Positions 16,561 to 25,272 of a stretch of 64,000 nt of DNA are shown one piece after another. Position 1 is the stretch's first letter. Each line of letters starts with the position of its first letter. Source of the stretch: Acidimicrobiia bacterium (GTDB lineage Bacteria; Actinomycetota; Acidimicrobiia; IMCC26256; JAGNEX01). The position numbers were made by a program, and so were the translations under genes. The DNA lies in the NCBI GenBank assembly GCA_018003035.1, contig JAGNEX010000003.1, positions 76,845 to 140,844 of the forward strand, in the 5' to 3' direction. The notes under the pieces were generated by a model. That model ran no database searches. It worked only from the letters and a program-made list of their open reading frames with translations, and had not been told where the DNA came from.

Positions 16561-16596
16561 GTCGAGGGATGGGCCAAGTAACGAAAGGAAACCGCC

Positions 16597-18027
16597 GTGG
16601 CTTCTGCGGAGGATCTCGTCAAGCTGGCTAAAGATGAGGGTGTCGAGGCGATTGACTTTCGCTTCTGCGACTTGGTTGGACAGCAACAGCACTACTCCAT
16701 GCCGACCCACCGCTTGACGGTCGAAGCGATCGAAGACGGTTACGGTTTTGACGGTTCGTCGGTTCGCGGGTTCAAAGCGATCAACGAATCCGACATGTTG
16801 CTGGTTCCAGACCCCAACACCGCTTGGATCGACCCCTTCTTTGCCGCAAAGACCCTCAACGTGGTCTGCGACATCAACGACCCGGTGACGGGTGAGGCGT
16901 ACAACCGTGACCCCCGTGGCGTGGCACGCCGCGTCGGGCAGTACCTCTCCAGCACGGGCATCGCCGACACTGCATACATCGGCCCCGAAGCCGAGTTCTT
17001 TGTCTTCGACGCGGTGCAGGTGTCGAACCGCCCCGACGAGCAGCACTTCAAGATCTGGTCCGACGAAGGTGCCTGGGCAACCGGCTACGTCGAGGACCCG
17101 AACGGTCAGATGAACCAGCAGTACAAGCCAGGTTTCAAGGGTGGGTACTTCCCGGTTCCGCCGGTCGACCACTACCAGGACCTGCGCGGCGAGATGGTCC
17201 GCCACATCGAGAACGCCGGTATCGAAGTCGAACTGCACCACCACGAGGTCGGTACCGCTGGACAGGCCGAGATCGATGTGCGTTTCGACACGCTGCTGCG
17301 CATGGCGGACAACATCTTGACCTTCAAGTACATCGTCCGTCAGACGGCGATGCTCGCGGGCAAGACTGCGACCTTCATGCCCAAGCCGCTCTACGGCGAC
17401 AACGGTTCGGGTATGCACACCCACCAGTCGCTCTGGAAGGGTGGCGAGCCGCTGTTCTTCGACGCTGACGGCTATGGCCAACTGTCGCAGATGGCGCTGT
17501 ACTACATCGGCGGTCTGCTCAAGCACGCTCCGGCGATCCTGGCATTCTCCAACCCGACGGTGAACTCCTACAAGCGTCTCGTTCCGGGCTACGAGGCCCC
17601 TGTTTCGCTGGCCTACTCGGCCCGTAACCGGTCCGCTTCGATCCGCATCCCGATGCTGGGCAACTCGCCGAAGGCCAAGCGCCTAGAGTTCCGTTGCCCG
17701 GACCCGACCGCCAACCCGTACCTGGCCTTCTCGGCCATGATCATGGCTGGCTTGGACGGCATCCAGAACAAGATCGACCCGGGCGCTCCGCTCGACAAGA
17801 ACCTGTACGACCTTGCTCCAGAAGAGCTCGCGGACATTCCGCAGGTTCCAGGTTCACTCGAAGGTGCACTGGACGCTCTTGCGGCAGACAGCGACTTCCT
17901 GCTTGCCGGTGGGGTGTTTGACCAGGACACGATCGACGCCTACATCGACTTCAAGCGAAGCGAAGAAGTCGACCCGCACCGTCTGCGCCCGACGCCGTTC
18001 GAGATGGAGATGTACTACTCCTACTAG
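16597..18027 (+). CDS. glnA: Type I-beta glutamine synthetase, adenylylation-controlled
   Basis: A 476-residue enzyme that forms glutamine from glutamate, ammonia and ATP in the cytoplasm. It shows [44 protein letters not shown], the ATP site [20 protein letters not shown], the flap [17 protein letters not shown] and [11 protein letters not shown]. The C-terminal [10 protein letters not shown] contains the adenylylation tyrosine (Tyr404), which fits the adjacent convergent glnE gene. The GTG start has an AAAGGA site at proper spacing. The gene is divergent from glnA2; the intergenic region probably binds the nearby GlnR-like regulator. A strong terminator follows. Confidence 0.97.
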   Translation: MASAEDLVKLAKDEGVEAIDFRFCDLVGQQQHYSMPTHRLTVEAIEDGYGFDGSSVRGFKAINESDMLLVPDPNTAWIDPFFAAKTLNVVCDINDPVTGEAYNRDPRGVARRVGQYLSSTGIADTAYIGPEAEFFVFDAVQVSNRPDEQHFKIWSDEGAWATGYVEDPNGQMNQQYKPGFKGGYFPVPPVDHYQDLRGEMVRHIENAGIEVELHHHEVGTAGQAEIDVRFDTLLRMADNILTFKYIVRQTAMLAGKTATFMPKPLYGDNGSGMHTHQSLWKGGEPLFFDADGYGQLSQMALYYIGGLLKHAPAILAFSNPTVNSYKRLVPGYEAPVSLAYSARNRSASIRIPMLGNSPKAKRLEFRCPDPTANPYLAFSAMIMAGLDGIQNKIDPGAPLDKNLYDLAPEELADIPQVPGSLEGALDALAADSDFLLAGGVFDQDTIDAYIDFKRSEEVDPHRLRPTPFEMEMYYSY

Positions 18028-18072
18028 GCCGGCTCGGTGCCTTGGGATTTCTCCTGGGGCGTGATGGAACAC

Positions 18073-18109
18073 ATGATGGGGACCACCTCGATGGGGTGGT
18101 CCCCATCAT
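18073..18109. terminator. Bidirectional hairpin terminator between glnA1 and glnE
   Basis: Perfect 15-bp arms ATGATGGGGACCACC (18073-18087) and GGTGGTCCCCATCAT (18095-18109) with a seven-base loop lie between the convergent glnA1 and glnE genes. There is no long T run, which is common in actinobacterial terminators. Confidence 0.85.
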
Positions 18110-18140
18110 CGTTTGGATGCGCGTTTCTGGTCCCCGGTCG

Positions 18141-20954
18141 CTACGAGACTCGTTGGCCATAAAACAGGCGTTCGAAACTGGCTCGAGCTCGGCGCGTGAT
18201 GCGCCGGTGCTCTTCGAGCAGGGTCGTGACCGGGTTGCTCGTGTACCCCATCATCTTGGCGAGCGGCGTGGCGACATCTTCCGAGGTCGGGAGGCTGTTT
18301 CCCGCTTGGCCCGTGTACAGGTAGAGGTGGTTGCGGGCCGTCGTGCAAAAGACAAACGATTCCCTGAGCACGTCGTCATCGGCCTGTGAGATCAAGCCGA
18401 CAGCAGCCAGTCGCTGCAGCGCTTCGAGGGTCGACGACACGCGTAGCAGGGGGTGGACGCCACCGTGGCGGAGCTGCAACAGCTGTACCGCAAACTCGAC
18501 GTCAGAAAGGGCGCCAGCGCCAAGCTTGAGGTTGAGTGATTGGTCAGACCCGGGCGCGACCCGTTCGGACTCGACCCGAGCCTTCATCCTTCTGATCTCG
18601 GACGCCGCAGCGTTGGGTAGCGAGCGCTGATAGACGTGGTCGGCAGCCTGGTCCATGAAGCGCTGCCCCAATACTGGGTCGCCAGCGATGGGCCGGGCCC
18701 GAACGAGCGACTGGAACTCCCACCACTGGGCCCGTTGCTGCCAATAGCGCTCGAAACCCGCAAGCGACAGACAGATCGGACCTTTCGCCCCTTCGGGGCG
18801 GAGGTCGAGGTCGACTTCAAAAGGGCGACCTTCGGGAGTCACCGTGCCCAGATGCGCCCGGACTGTTTTGGCGATCCTGTTGGCCTCTTGAGCTGCATCG
18901 CCAGCGCCGTCGAACACAAACAGCAGATCGAGGTCCGACTGGTAGCTGGTCTCTTCGGAGCCGTAACGCCCCAGACCGATGACCGCGAACGGGATCTGTG
19001 GTTCGGCCGCCGTGAGCGCCGCATTCACGCAGGCATCGGCGATCGCGGTGAGCTCGTGCCCCACGGCTTGGGTGTCGGCCAGGTCAAGGAGGTCACGGGC
19101 GGCGACTTCGAGGCGGCTTTGTCGAACAAAGCGTGCGAGCCCCTCGCGGAATCGGTCGTCGGAGCCTCGCCAAGCGAGCGTCGTCTGTGCTTGTTTGATT
19201 CGCTCGGTTCGAAGTTCGCTCCGAGCCAAGGCATCGTCGTCCTCCAGCCACGCCACGAGATCGGGGTGGCGGATAACTCCCTGCCCGACCACTCGGGAAG
19301 ATCCGAGCAGGAGGCACAGGCGTTCTGCAGCGTCGAGTGACTCGCGAAACACCTTGGCGAGGTTGCGTGCGCGAATCGTGCCCTCGGCGACGGTTCTCAG
19401 CTGGAGTAGGCCAAGTTCGGGATCGGGTGACGCCGAGATGTAGGTCAGGAGTAGCGGGAGGATCTGACCGAGCAGGCTTGAACTGCGGGACATGCCTCCG
19501 GTGAGTTCCTGCATGGCGGCGCGCAGCTTGTTGGCGTCGCCGAACCCGAAAGCCGCTAAGCGGTCCTCGGCCGCGCCGTCGGGTAGTGGATCGGCTCCAG
19601 CGAGCGCGTCGATGATGGGCCGGAAAAAGATCCGCTCGTGGAGGTCGCGGACTTCTCGTTGATGCGCTCTGAGGTCGTCGAGAAATGCTTCGGTCGCCGT
19701 GTGGCCGACGTCTCCGTGGTACCCCAGGCTACGGGCGATCCGCTCCACCGACGCGGCGTCGTCGGGCAAGGTGTGAGTTTGCCGCTCTTGCCAGAGTTGG
19801 ATCCGATGTTCGAGACGTCGCAAGTAACGGTATGACGTTGCGAGCTGGTCGGCCTGGGACCGCGCAAGAAAGCCGGCGCCTGCCAATGCGTCCAGCGCCT
19901 CGATCGTGTTGGTCTGCCGGACCTCGGGATCGCCATGTCCGTGAACCATCTGCAGCAGCTGTACCGCAAACTCGATGTCGCGAATCCCACCCGTACCTCG
20001 TTTGAGTTCGCGGCCTGTGAGTCGCTTCTTTTCCACGTTGGCTTCGGAACGGGCCTTCAACGTGCGGATCTCGGCGACCGCTTCGGGTGCGACGGGACCG
20101 CTCCAGATTCGGGTGCGAGAGGCGTCCATGAACGCTGCCCCGAGAGTTTCGTCGCCCGCCACGTGGCGTGCCTTCATGAGGGCCTGGAACTCCCACGGCC
20201 GTGCTCGGTGATCCCAGTATTGGATGAAACCGGCCAGCGACAGGCTAAGGGGTCCGGCGCCTCCTTCGGGCCGCAGATCGGCGTCTGTGCGAAAGATGAT
20301 GCCGTCTATCAGGGGTTTCGCCATGGCCCGAAGCACCTCTCGGGCGGCCCGCTCGGCTTCTCGGTGGTCCCCGTCGTGGACGAACAGAACATCGACATCA
20401 GAGGAGTAGTTCAGCTCTCGACCGCCGAGCTTTCCCATTCCGATGATCGCCATCGGAATCTCTGGGGCGGCGAGGGCGAGCGAGGCGCGCAGGGCCCCTT
20501 CGGCGAGGCCTGCGATCTCTCGGGTCGCACTTGCCACACCGGCGGTGTAGAGGAGGTCCCGGCCAGCGATGCGGAAGAACTCGTACTGCTTCCATCGGCG
20601 CAGGGTGCCAAAGGCCCCATCGGTGCCCAGTTCGGGCGTTGCCACTCCGGGGATGACGAGGCTGCCGTCGATCGCTTGCAAGGCCCGGGTCGCGTACTCG
20701 TCGGCTGACCGTTCTCGTTCCGGATCGTCGATGAGGGCGTCGAGTAGTTGGGGGCGGGCGACAACGGCGCGTGAGAGCGACTGCGACACGGCGATGACCC
20801 GAACTAATGCTGTAGATGCGTCGCTTCCGAGACGCTCCCAGACTTCTTCGCTGAGTTCGCCGTCGGAGCCAGCGATGTCGGTCAGGACGGTTCGTATCCG
20901 TTCAGGTTCGGCCTGAGCGGCAATTTCATCTGCGACGGCGATGGGCAACTTCAC
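18141..20954 (-). CDS. glnE: Bifunctional glutamine synthetase adenylyltransferase/adenylyl-removing enzyme
   Basis: A 937-residue protein of the expected length with two nucleotidyltransferase modules. The N-terminal one (adenylyl-removing in the family) carries GMGKLGGRELNYSSDVDVLF and RTDADLRPEGGAGPLSLS. The C-terminal one (adenylylating) carries GLGRYGSEETSYQSDLDLLF and EVDLDLRPEGAKGPICLS. Each is followed by a helical GlnE/GlnD domain with KRGTGGIRDIEFAVQLLQ or KLGAGALSDVEFAVQLLQ. It would modify Tyr404 of the neighbouring GlnA. The start is GTG. The convergent arrangement with glnA1 and nearness to glnA2 mirror the mycobacterial glnA1-glnE-glnA2 locus. Confidence 0.97.
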   Translation of the reverse strand: MKLPIAVADEIAAQAEPERIRTVLTDIAGSDGELSEEVWERLGSDASTALVRVIAVSQSLSRAVVARPQLLDALIDDPERERSADEYATRALQAIDGSLVIPGVATPELGTDGAFGTLRRWKQYEFFRIAGRDLLYTAGVASATREIAGLAEGALRASLALAAPEIPMAIIGMGKLGGRELNYSSDVDVLFVHDGDHREAERAAREVLRAMAKPLIDGIIFRTDADLRPEGGAGPLSLSLAGFIQYWDHRARPWEFQALMKARHVAGDETLGAAFMDASRTRIWSGPVAPEAVAEIRTLKARSEANVEKKRLTGRELKRGTGGIRDIEFAVQLLQMVHGHGDPEVRQTNTIEALDALAGAGFLARSQADQLATSYRYLRRLEHRIQLWQERQTHTLPDDAASVERIARSLGYHGDVGHTATEAFLDDLRAHQREVRDLHERIFFRPIIDALAGADPLPDGAAEDRLAAFGFGDANKLRAAMQELTGGMSRSSSLLGQILPLLLTYISASPDPELGLLQLRTVAEGTIRARNLAKVFRESLDAAERLCLLLGSSRVVGQGVIRHPDLVAWLEDDDALARSELRTERIKQAQTTLAWRGSDDRFREGLARFVRQSRLEVAARDLLDLADTQAVGHELTAIADACVNAALTAAEPQIPFAVIGLGRYGSEETSYQSDLDLLFVFDGAGDAAQEANRIAKTVRAHLGTVTPEGRPFEVDLDLRPEGAKGPICLSLAGFERYWQQRAQWWEFQSLVRARPIAGDPVLGQRFMDQAADHVYQRSLPNAAASEIRRMKARVESERVAPGSDQSLNLKLGAGALSDVEFAVQLLQLRHGGVHPLLRVSSTLEALQRLAAVGLISQADDDVLRESFVFCTTARNHLYLYTGQAGNSLPTSEDVATPLAKMMGYTSNPVTTLLEEHRRITRRARASFERLFYGQRVS

Positions 20955-21247
20955 GTCGTCGATTGTGTCATGTCGTCGCGCTGGTGCGCTCCCGTCGGGT
21001 CTGGTGGGCGCCCCTTGTAGGGCGTGTGCGCTCAGTCGCTACGAGTGTCCAAAGAACCGCTCTTAGCTGCAGTTCTGTGTCTACAGCTGCGGGTGTTGCT
21101 GGTGATTGCAAAGTGAAAGTTTGGGTTTTATTTTGCGTCTTCCATGAAAAGTGGTTGAAATAGGGAACGTCTCAAGAAGATCCTGTATGGAATATTCACG
21201 ACGGGGTCTACCTGGACCGTCGATGACCTCCGCGAAAGGGGCCAATA

Positions 21248-22750
21248 ATGAGCCAGGACGCCATGCATCCTCGCGACCTCGCACATACGGTGAAACGGAC
21301 CACTGTCCTGTTGGTGGCGACGCTCGTCGCTGCAGCCGCCCTGTTCGTGACGATTCCCGACGTCGCATCCGCGGTCGAGTTTCAAGGGCCGTACGGCGAC
21401 GAGCTGGACATGCAAGAGACGAACTGGACCGATGAGTTCTCGGTTCCGAAGTTCGACGCCAGCCTTGGGCAGCTGCAGACGGTCACTATTTCGGTGATCG
21501 CCGCGGTTGGTGGCTCGATGGAGGTCGAAAACACATCGCCTCGAGCGGCAACGTTCAAAGCAATGCTCGCTGGCATTCTCGAGATCGACGGCCCTGTGGC
21601 AGCGACCGACGCCACCCTCTCGCCCTCGACCGACCGGACCTTCGAAGCGGCGGCGTTTGATGGTGAGGTCGACTTTGGCGGGGACTCTGGATACACCTGG
21701 GAAGACATCCTGTCCGACGGGTTCTTGTACGAAATCGAACTCACCGAACCTGCTGACCTTGCCGCGTTCATCGCCGCCGATAACGGTGACATGGTCATGT
21801 TCGATGTGGCGGCGCGCGGTGCATCCGAAGCCGATGGGCCAGGTAATGCCCAATCTGCGTTCAACACCCTGGTCGGCGCCGAGATGGTGATCGAGTACAC
21901 CTACGAGGCCGAAGAGCCCGCCGATGATCTGTCGCTCGGGGACTTCGCCTGGCTGGACGAAGACGGCGACGGAATTCAGGACGCAGGAGAGCCGGGCATG
22001 AAGGGCGTGGGAGTGACCCTTCTCAAAGACGACGAAGTGATCGGCACTACCAAAACCGATGCGAGCGGCAACTACGAGTTCACCGGTCTCGCTGCCGGGG
22101 AGTACACGGTCGTGTTCGACCTTCCGAGCGGCTATTCCTTCACCAAGGACAACGAGGGTAACGACGACGCTGACTCCGATGGCCAAACCGTCGGGGTGAC
22201 CCTGACCAAATCGCGTACCGATATCGATGTGGGTGTCATCCCTGGTGAGATCGACATCGAAAAGACCGTCGCCCTCCAGCCAGACGGACCGGACGACAAG
22301 GTCACCTGGCAGGTCGTCGTGCGCAACATCGCCAAATCAACGCTGGTTGACGTGACAATCACCGATCTAGAAGCGCCCGAATGTGAGCGGACGATCGAGT
22401 CGCTTTCGGCCGGCGAAGAAGAACTCTGGACCTGCGTTGGGCCAATCCCCGCAGACGGTGTCAACGACGTCAAAGTGGTTGCAACCCTGAAGGGAACCGA
22501 CCACCAAGTGACCGACAAGTCGAGCGCAGCACCGACAGTTCCGCGGCCGAACACCACGACGACCCGTCCGGCGAGCACCGGTGGGGGAACGACCGGTGGG
22601 GCGACGACGGGCGGCGCAACGACCGGAGGTTTGGCCAAGACCGGACCGGACGACTCGCTCAGCCAAGCGTTGTGGTTAACGTCGCTTTTGGTCCTGTTCG
22701 TCGGCCTTGTCTCGGTGATCGGAAGTCGCCGCACTGGTGTCGAGCGGTAG
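21248..22750 (+). CDS. Choice-of-anchor E/SdrD B-like surface protein with LAKTG sorting signal
   Basis: A 500-residue secreted protein, first of three tandem paralogues. A signal peptide (TVLLVATLVAAAALFV, cleavage after SAVE-region near 42) precedes a domain like choice-of-anchor E (NWTDEFSVPKFDASLGQLQT, about 50-220). An SdrD B-like domain follows with a calcium-type WLDEDGDGIQDAGEPG loop and GNYEFTGLAAGEYTVVFDLP (about 230-335). A DUF11-like domain (about 340-430) comes next, then a Thr/Gly linker and a C-terminal sorting signal: LAKTG (462-466), a hydrophobic helix and the basic tail RRTGVER. LAxTG is the class E sortase motif. The ATG follows an AAAGGGG site. A surface-attached structural or adhesion role is inferred. 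Confidence 0.82.
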   Translation: MSQDAMHPRDLAHTVKRTTVLLVATLVAAAALFVTIPDVASAVEFQGPYGDELDMQETNWTDEFSVPKFDASLGQLQTVTISVIAAVGGSMEVENTSPRAATFKAMLAGILEIDGPVAATDATLSPSTDRTFEAAAFDGEVDFGGDSGYTWEDILSDGFLYEIELTEPADLAAFIAADNGDMVMFDVAARGASEADGPGNAQSAFNTLVGAEMVIEYTYEAEEPADDLSLGDFAWLDEDGDGIQDAGEPGMKGVGVTLLKDDEVIGTTKTDASGNYEFTGLAAGEYTVVFDLPSGYSFTKDNEGNDDADSDGQTVGVTLTKSRTDIDVGVIPGEIDIEKTVALQPDGPDDKVTWQVVVRNIAKSTLVDVTITDLEAPECERTIESLSAGEEELWTCVGPIPADGVNDVKVVATLKGTDHQVTDKSSAAPTVPRPNTTTTRPASTGGGTTGGATTGGATTGGLAKTGPDDSLSQALWLTSLLVLFVGLVSVIGSRRTGVER

Positions 22751-23209
22751 GGTTCACGTTCACGCACACGGCGTTTCGGGTGAGAGCGCTGAGCGCGAAG
22801 GCGCCCAGATAACGTTCCGCCGAACGCGGTTCGGGGCGAACTGACAAACGGAGGGGTTCAGGACATTCCTGAACCCCTCCGTTTTGTTTTGCGGCATCTG
22901 TTGAGTGTCCGTTGAGCGAGGTTTTTGAGGAAATCTCGGGTCACGCTGCGCTGTTTCGCCCCTGAGTCACCTCTGATTACCAAGCATTTACGCGATATGC
23001 AACCGCTGGCAGATCGGCATCAGTGCAGGTAGAGATCTCTTTTAGGTATTCGAGTCGAGAGCGAAACCATTTCCCTTATTCGGCGTAAAGCGCGAACCCT
23101 TTTGGCCCGATGGTGCAGATACGACCCCGTCGAACGGCGATCGAGGCACAACCTCAATGGTCGTTACCCAACAGCGCCCCCCGATGACCAGGTAAGGGAC
23201 CCACAGCAC
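22751..23209. other. Intergenic region between first and second LAxTG genes
   Basis: This stretch holds the terminator at 22846-22890. The bases after it (about 22891-23209) contain no supported gene and no recognised riboswitch. It is probably promoter and a long untranslated leader of the next gene, which suggests the second LAxTG gene is transcribed separately from the first. Confidence 0.5.
22846..22890 (+). terminator. Strong intrinsic terminator after first LAxTG gene
   Basis: A perfect 17-bp stem, AAACGGAGGGGTTCAGG (22846-22862) and its complement (22868-22884), with a five-base loop. It is followed by a T-rich run (gttttgtttt, 22881-22890). Confidence 0.93.
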
Positions 23210-25105
23210 ATGACGGCATTCGCTCGCTTCCACATCAGTCCGAGAATTCTGAGATCGGTCACAGCCTCCTTGGTGGTGGGGCTCCTCTCGTTTGGGTTGG
23301 GCATGGTTTTCACCAGATCGGCAAGGGCCGCCACCATCGACACGGCCGAGTCCCATGGGCCGGCGCTGACCGACTGGTCAGAAACGTTCACCTTTGCCAA
23401 GTTCGACCCCACGCTCGGCACCCTGAACTCGGTCAAGGTCGTCGCAGACGCGACCGTCGACGGCTCAATCGAGCTGGAGAACCGCACCAATGGGGCGACC
23501 AGTTTGATCGGCCGCCTGTCGGCGAACGTCACCCTCAGCCCACTCGGTCCAAACTCGCAGCTCGTTGCGCAACCGAGCGTTGAGCGGACCTTCGATGCAG
23601 CGTCGTATGACGGGACAATCGACTTCGGCGGTACTTCGGGCGATGGATTCTTCAACGTCCTTTCCGAGGTCGCTCACGAAGAGAAGGTCTTTACCGGTGC
23701 CGACCTGGCCTACTTCACCGCTTCTGCGGGGAGCACGTCGTTCACCGTGAACGCCGAGGCGAATGCGACGTCGGTCGCGACTGCACAGGGCAACGTGGTG
23801 TCGCGCTTCATCACTAATGCTGGCGTATCCGTCGAAGTCATTTACGACTACACCGGCTACAAGCTGGGCGACCGGGTCTGGCTTGACGCCAACAAGGACG
23901 GCCTCCAAAGCCAAGGCGAAGTCGGAGTTGCCGGTGTGCCGGTCATCCTGAAAGACGGCCAGGGCGCGACGGTCGCAACCACCCAGACAAACGCGACGGG
24001 GAACTACCTCTTTGACGACATCGACGGTGGTGACTACACGGTTGTCTTTGACCCGACCATGGCTGTGACCACGGGTAACGCTGGTAACGATGACACGGTC
24101 GATTCCGACGGCGTCGAGGTGGACGTGACCGTTGACCGTGACCGCCTCGACATCGACCTCGGCCTGGTTCCGACCAGCATCGGGAACCTTGTGTGGCTAG
24201 ACAGCGACGGCGACGGGCTCCAAGACCAAGGCGAGCCGGGAGTTGCCAACGTCATCGTCAAGCTGGTCCAAGACGGAGTCGAGATCGCTCAGACGACGAC
24301 GAACAACGCTGGGGTCTACGGCTTTACGTCTCTCTTGCCCGGTGTCTACACCGTCAAGTTCGAGCCCCCCGCCGGATACGCCTTTACTCAGGGCAATGTC
24401 GGTCAAGACGACGCCGCCGATTCGGATGGTCCAACGATCGACGTCCTGGTCGGCGTAACGCCTCGCGATGATGTCGACGCTGGACTTGTCTTGGCCGAGG
24501 TTGCTCCGACAACGACGACGGTCCCCGGAGTGACAACAACCACTACGCCAGGAGCGACGACGACCACCGTGCCTGCGGCAACGACCACCACTGTGCCTGG
24601 GGCAACGACGACGACGGTGGCGGGGGCGACGACGACCACCGCACCGGGAGGTACCACCACCACGGCTGCAGCCGCGACAAGCACGACGGTAGCTGGCGCC
24701 ACCACGACGACGACCGCAGCGGGCACGACGACGTCGACGGCCGCAGGCGGTACGACCACAAGCACCAGCGCTGGCGCTACTTCCACCACCTCGACCACCG
24801 CTGCCGGAGGAACGACCACCACGACGGCGCCGGGAGTGACCACTACGACCGGGGCAACCACTACCTCGACCGGTCCCGGTGAAACCACGACGACGACGTC
24901 GGGAGCGACCACGACGACAGCGGCCCCAGGGGTGACGAGCACCACCAAACCGACTACCACGACGACCGCGCCACCGAAGGCGCCGCTGGCATTCACCGGA
25001 ACCGGTTCCAGCACGCTCACGGTTTTGGGGCTTTCGGTCCTGCTCGCCGGACTGACGTTGCTGGTCGCCTTCCGGGCGCAGGGCCCCGCTGGTAGGAAGC
25101 ACTAA
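23210..25105 (+). CDS. Choice-of-anchor E/two SdrD B-like domains, Thr-rich stalk, LAFTG sorting signal
   Basis: A 631-residue paralogue of the preceding gene. The ATG before TAFARFHIS was chosen because an AGGTAAGGG site lies upstream and a signal peptide follows (TASLVVGLLSFGLGMVF, AARAA cleavage region). The anchor-E-like domain (DWSETFTFAKFDPTLGTLNS) is followed by two SdrD B-like repeats with WLDANKDGLQSQGEVG and WLDSDGDGLQDQGEPG loops. About 155 residues of TTTT-rich sequence (24507-24972) act as a likely glycosylated wall-spanning stalk. The C-terminus has LAFTG (593-597), a hydrophobic helix and RAQGPAGRKH. No catalytic motif is seen. It is likely covalently attached by a sortase not encoded here. 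Confidence 0.82.
   Translation: MTAFARFHISPRILRSVTASLVVGLLSFGLGMVFTRSARAATIDTAESHGPALTDWSETFTFAKFDPTLGTLNSVKVVADATVDGSIELENRTNGATSLIGRLSANVTLSPLGPNSQLVAQPSVERTFDAASYDGTIDFGGTSGDGFFNVLSEVAHEEKVFTGADLAYFTASAGSTSFTVNAEANATSVATAQGNVVSRFITNAGVSVEVIYDYTGYKLGDRVWLDANKDGLQSQGEVGVAGVPVILKDGQGATVATTQTNATGNYLFDDIDGGDYTVVFDPTMAVTTGNAGNDDTVDSDGVEVDVTVDRDRLDIDLGLVPTSIGNLVWLDSDGDGLQDQGEPGVANVIVKLVQDGVEIAQTTTNNAGVYGFTSLLPGVYTVKFEPPAGYAFTQGNVGQDDAADSDGPTIDVLVGVTPRDDVDAGLVLAEVAPTTTTVPGVTTTTTPGATTTTVPAATTTTVPGATTTTVAGATTTTAPGGTTTTAAAATSTTVAGATTTTTAAGTTTSTAAGGTTTSTSAGATSTTSTTAAGGTTTTTAPGVTTTTGATTTSTGPGETTTTTSGATTTTAAPGVTSTTKPTTTTTAPPKAPLAFTGTGSSTLTVLGLSVLLAGLTLLVAFRAQGPAGRKH
24507..24972 (+). repeat. Degenerate Thr-codon repeat tract
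   Basis: The tract encodes reiterated (A/G/V)TTTT blocks inside the second LAxTG gene, built mostly from ACG and ACC codons. Copy number in such tracts can vary by slippage, which would change stalk length. Confidence 0.75.
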
Positions 25106-25136
25106 ACGCAGGGCGAAAGTCACAGGCTGATGGCGA

Positions 25137-25170
25137 CGGTGGGGGCGGGTCTCAGGACCCGCCCCCACCG
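25137..25170 (+). terminator. GC-rich hairpin after second LAxTG gene
   Basis: Perfect 15-bp arms CGGTGGGGGCGGGTC (25137-25151) and GACCCGCCCCCACCG (25156-25170) with a four-base loop. There is no T run, so this is a probable actinobacterial-style terminator. Confidence 0.75.
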
Positions 25171-25272
25171 CGCGATTCGAATTTCCGGTTGTGCCTGGGA
25201 GAGATTGCTGTTTGACTAGAGGTTGGCGGGGCGGAAGTGATTGGAGTGATGTGCGTGCTGCGTGAGTCGAGG

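Noticed and set aside
16531-17526. A 331-residue frame antisense to glnA1
   Set aside because: It mirrors the highly conserved glnA1 frame, a common GC-rich artefact; no family features.
20955-21247. Riboswitch before the first LAxTG gene
   Set aside because: I looked for c-di-GMP and c-di-AMP riboswitch cores in this AT-rich leader and found no convincing match.
21128-22186. A 352-residue frame antisense to the first LAxTG gene
   Set aside because: The plus strand has a signal peptide, domains and a sorting signal; the antisense frame has none.
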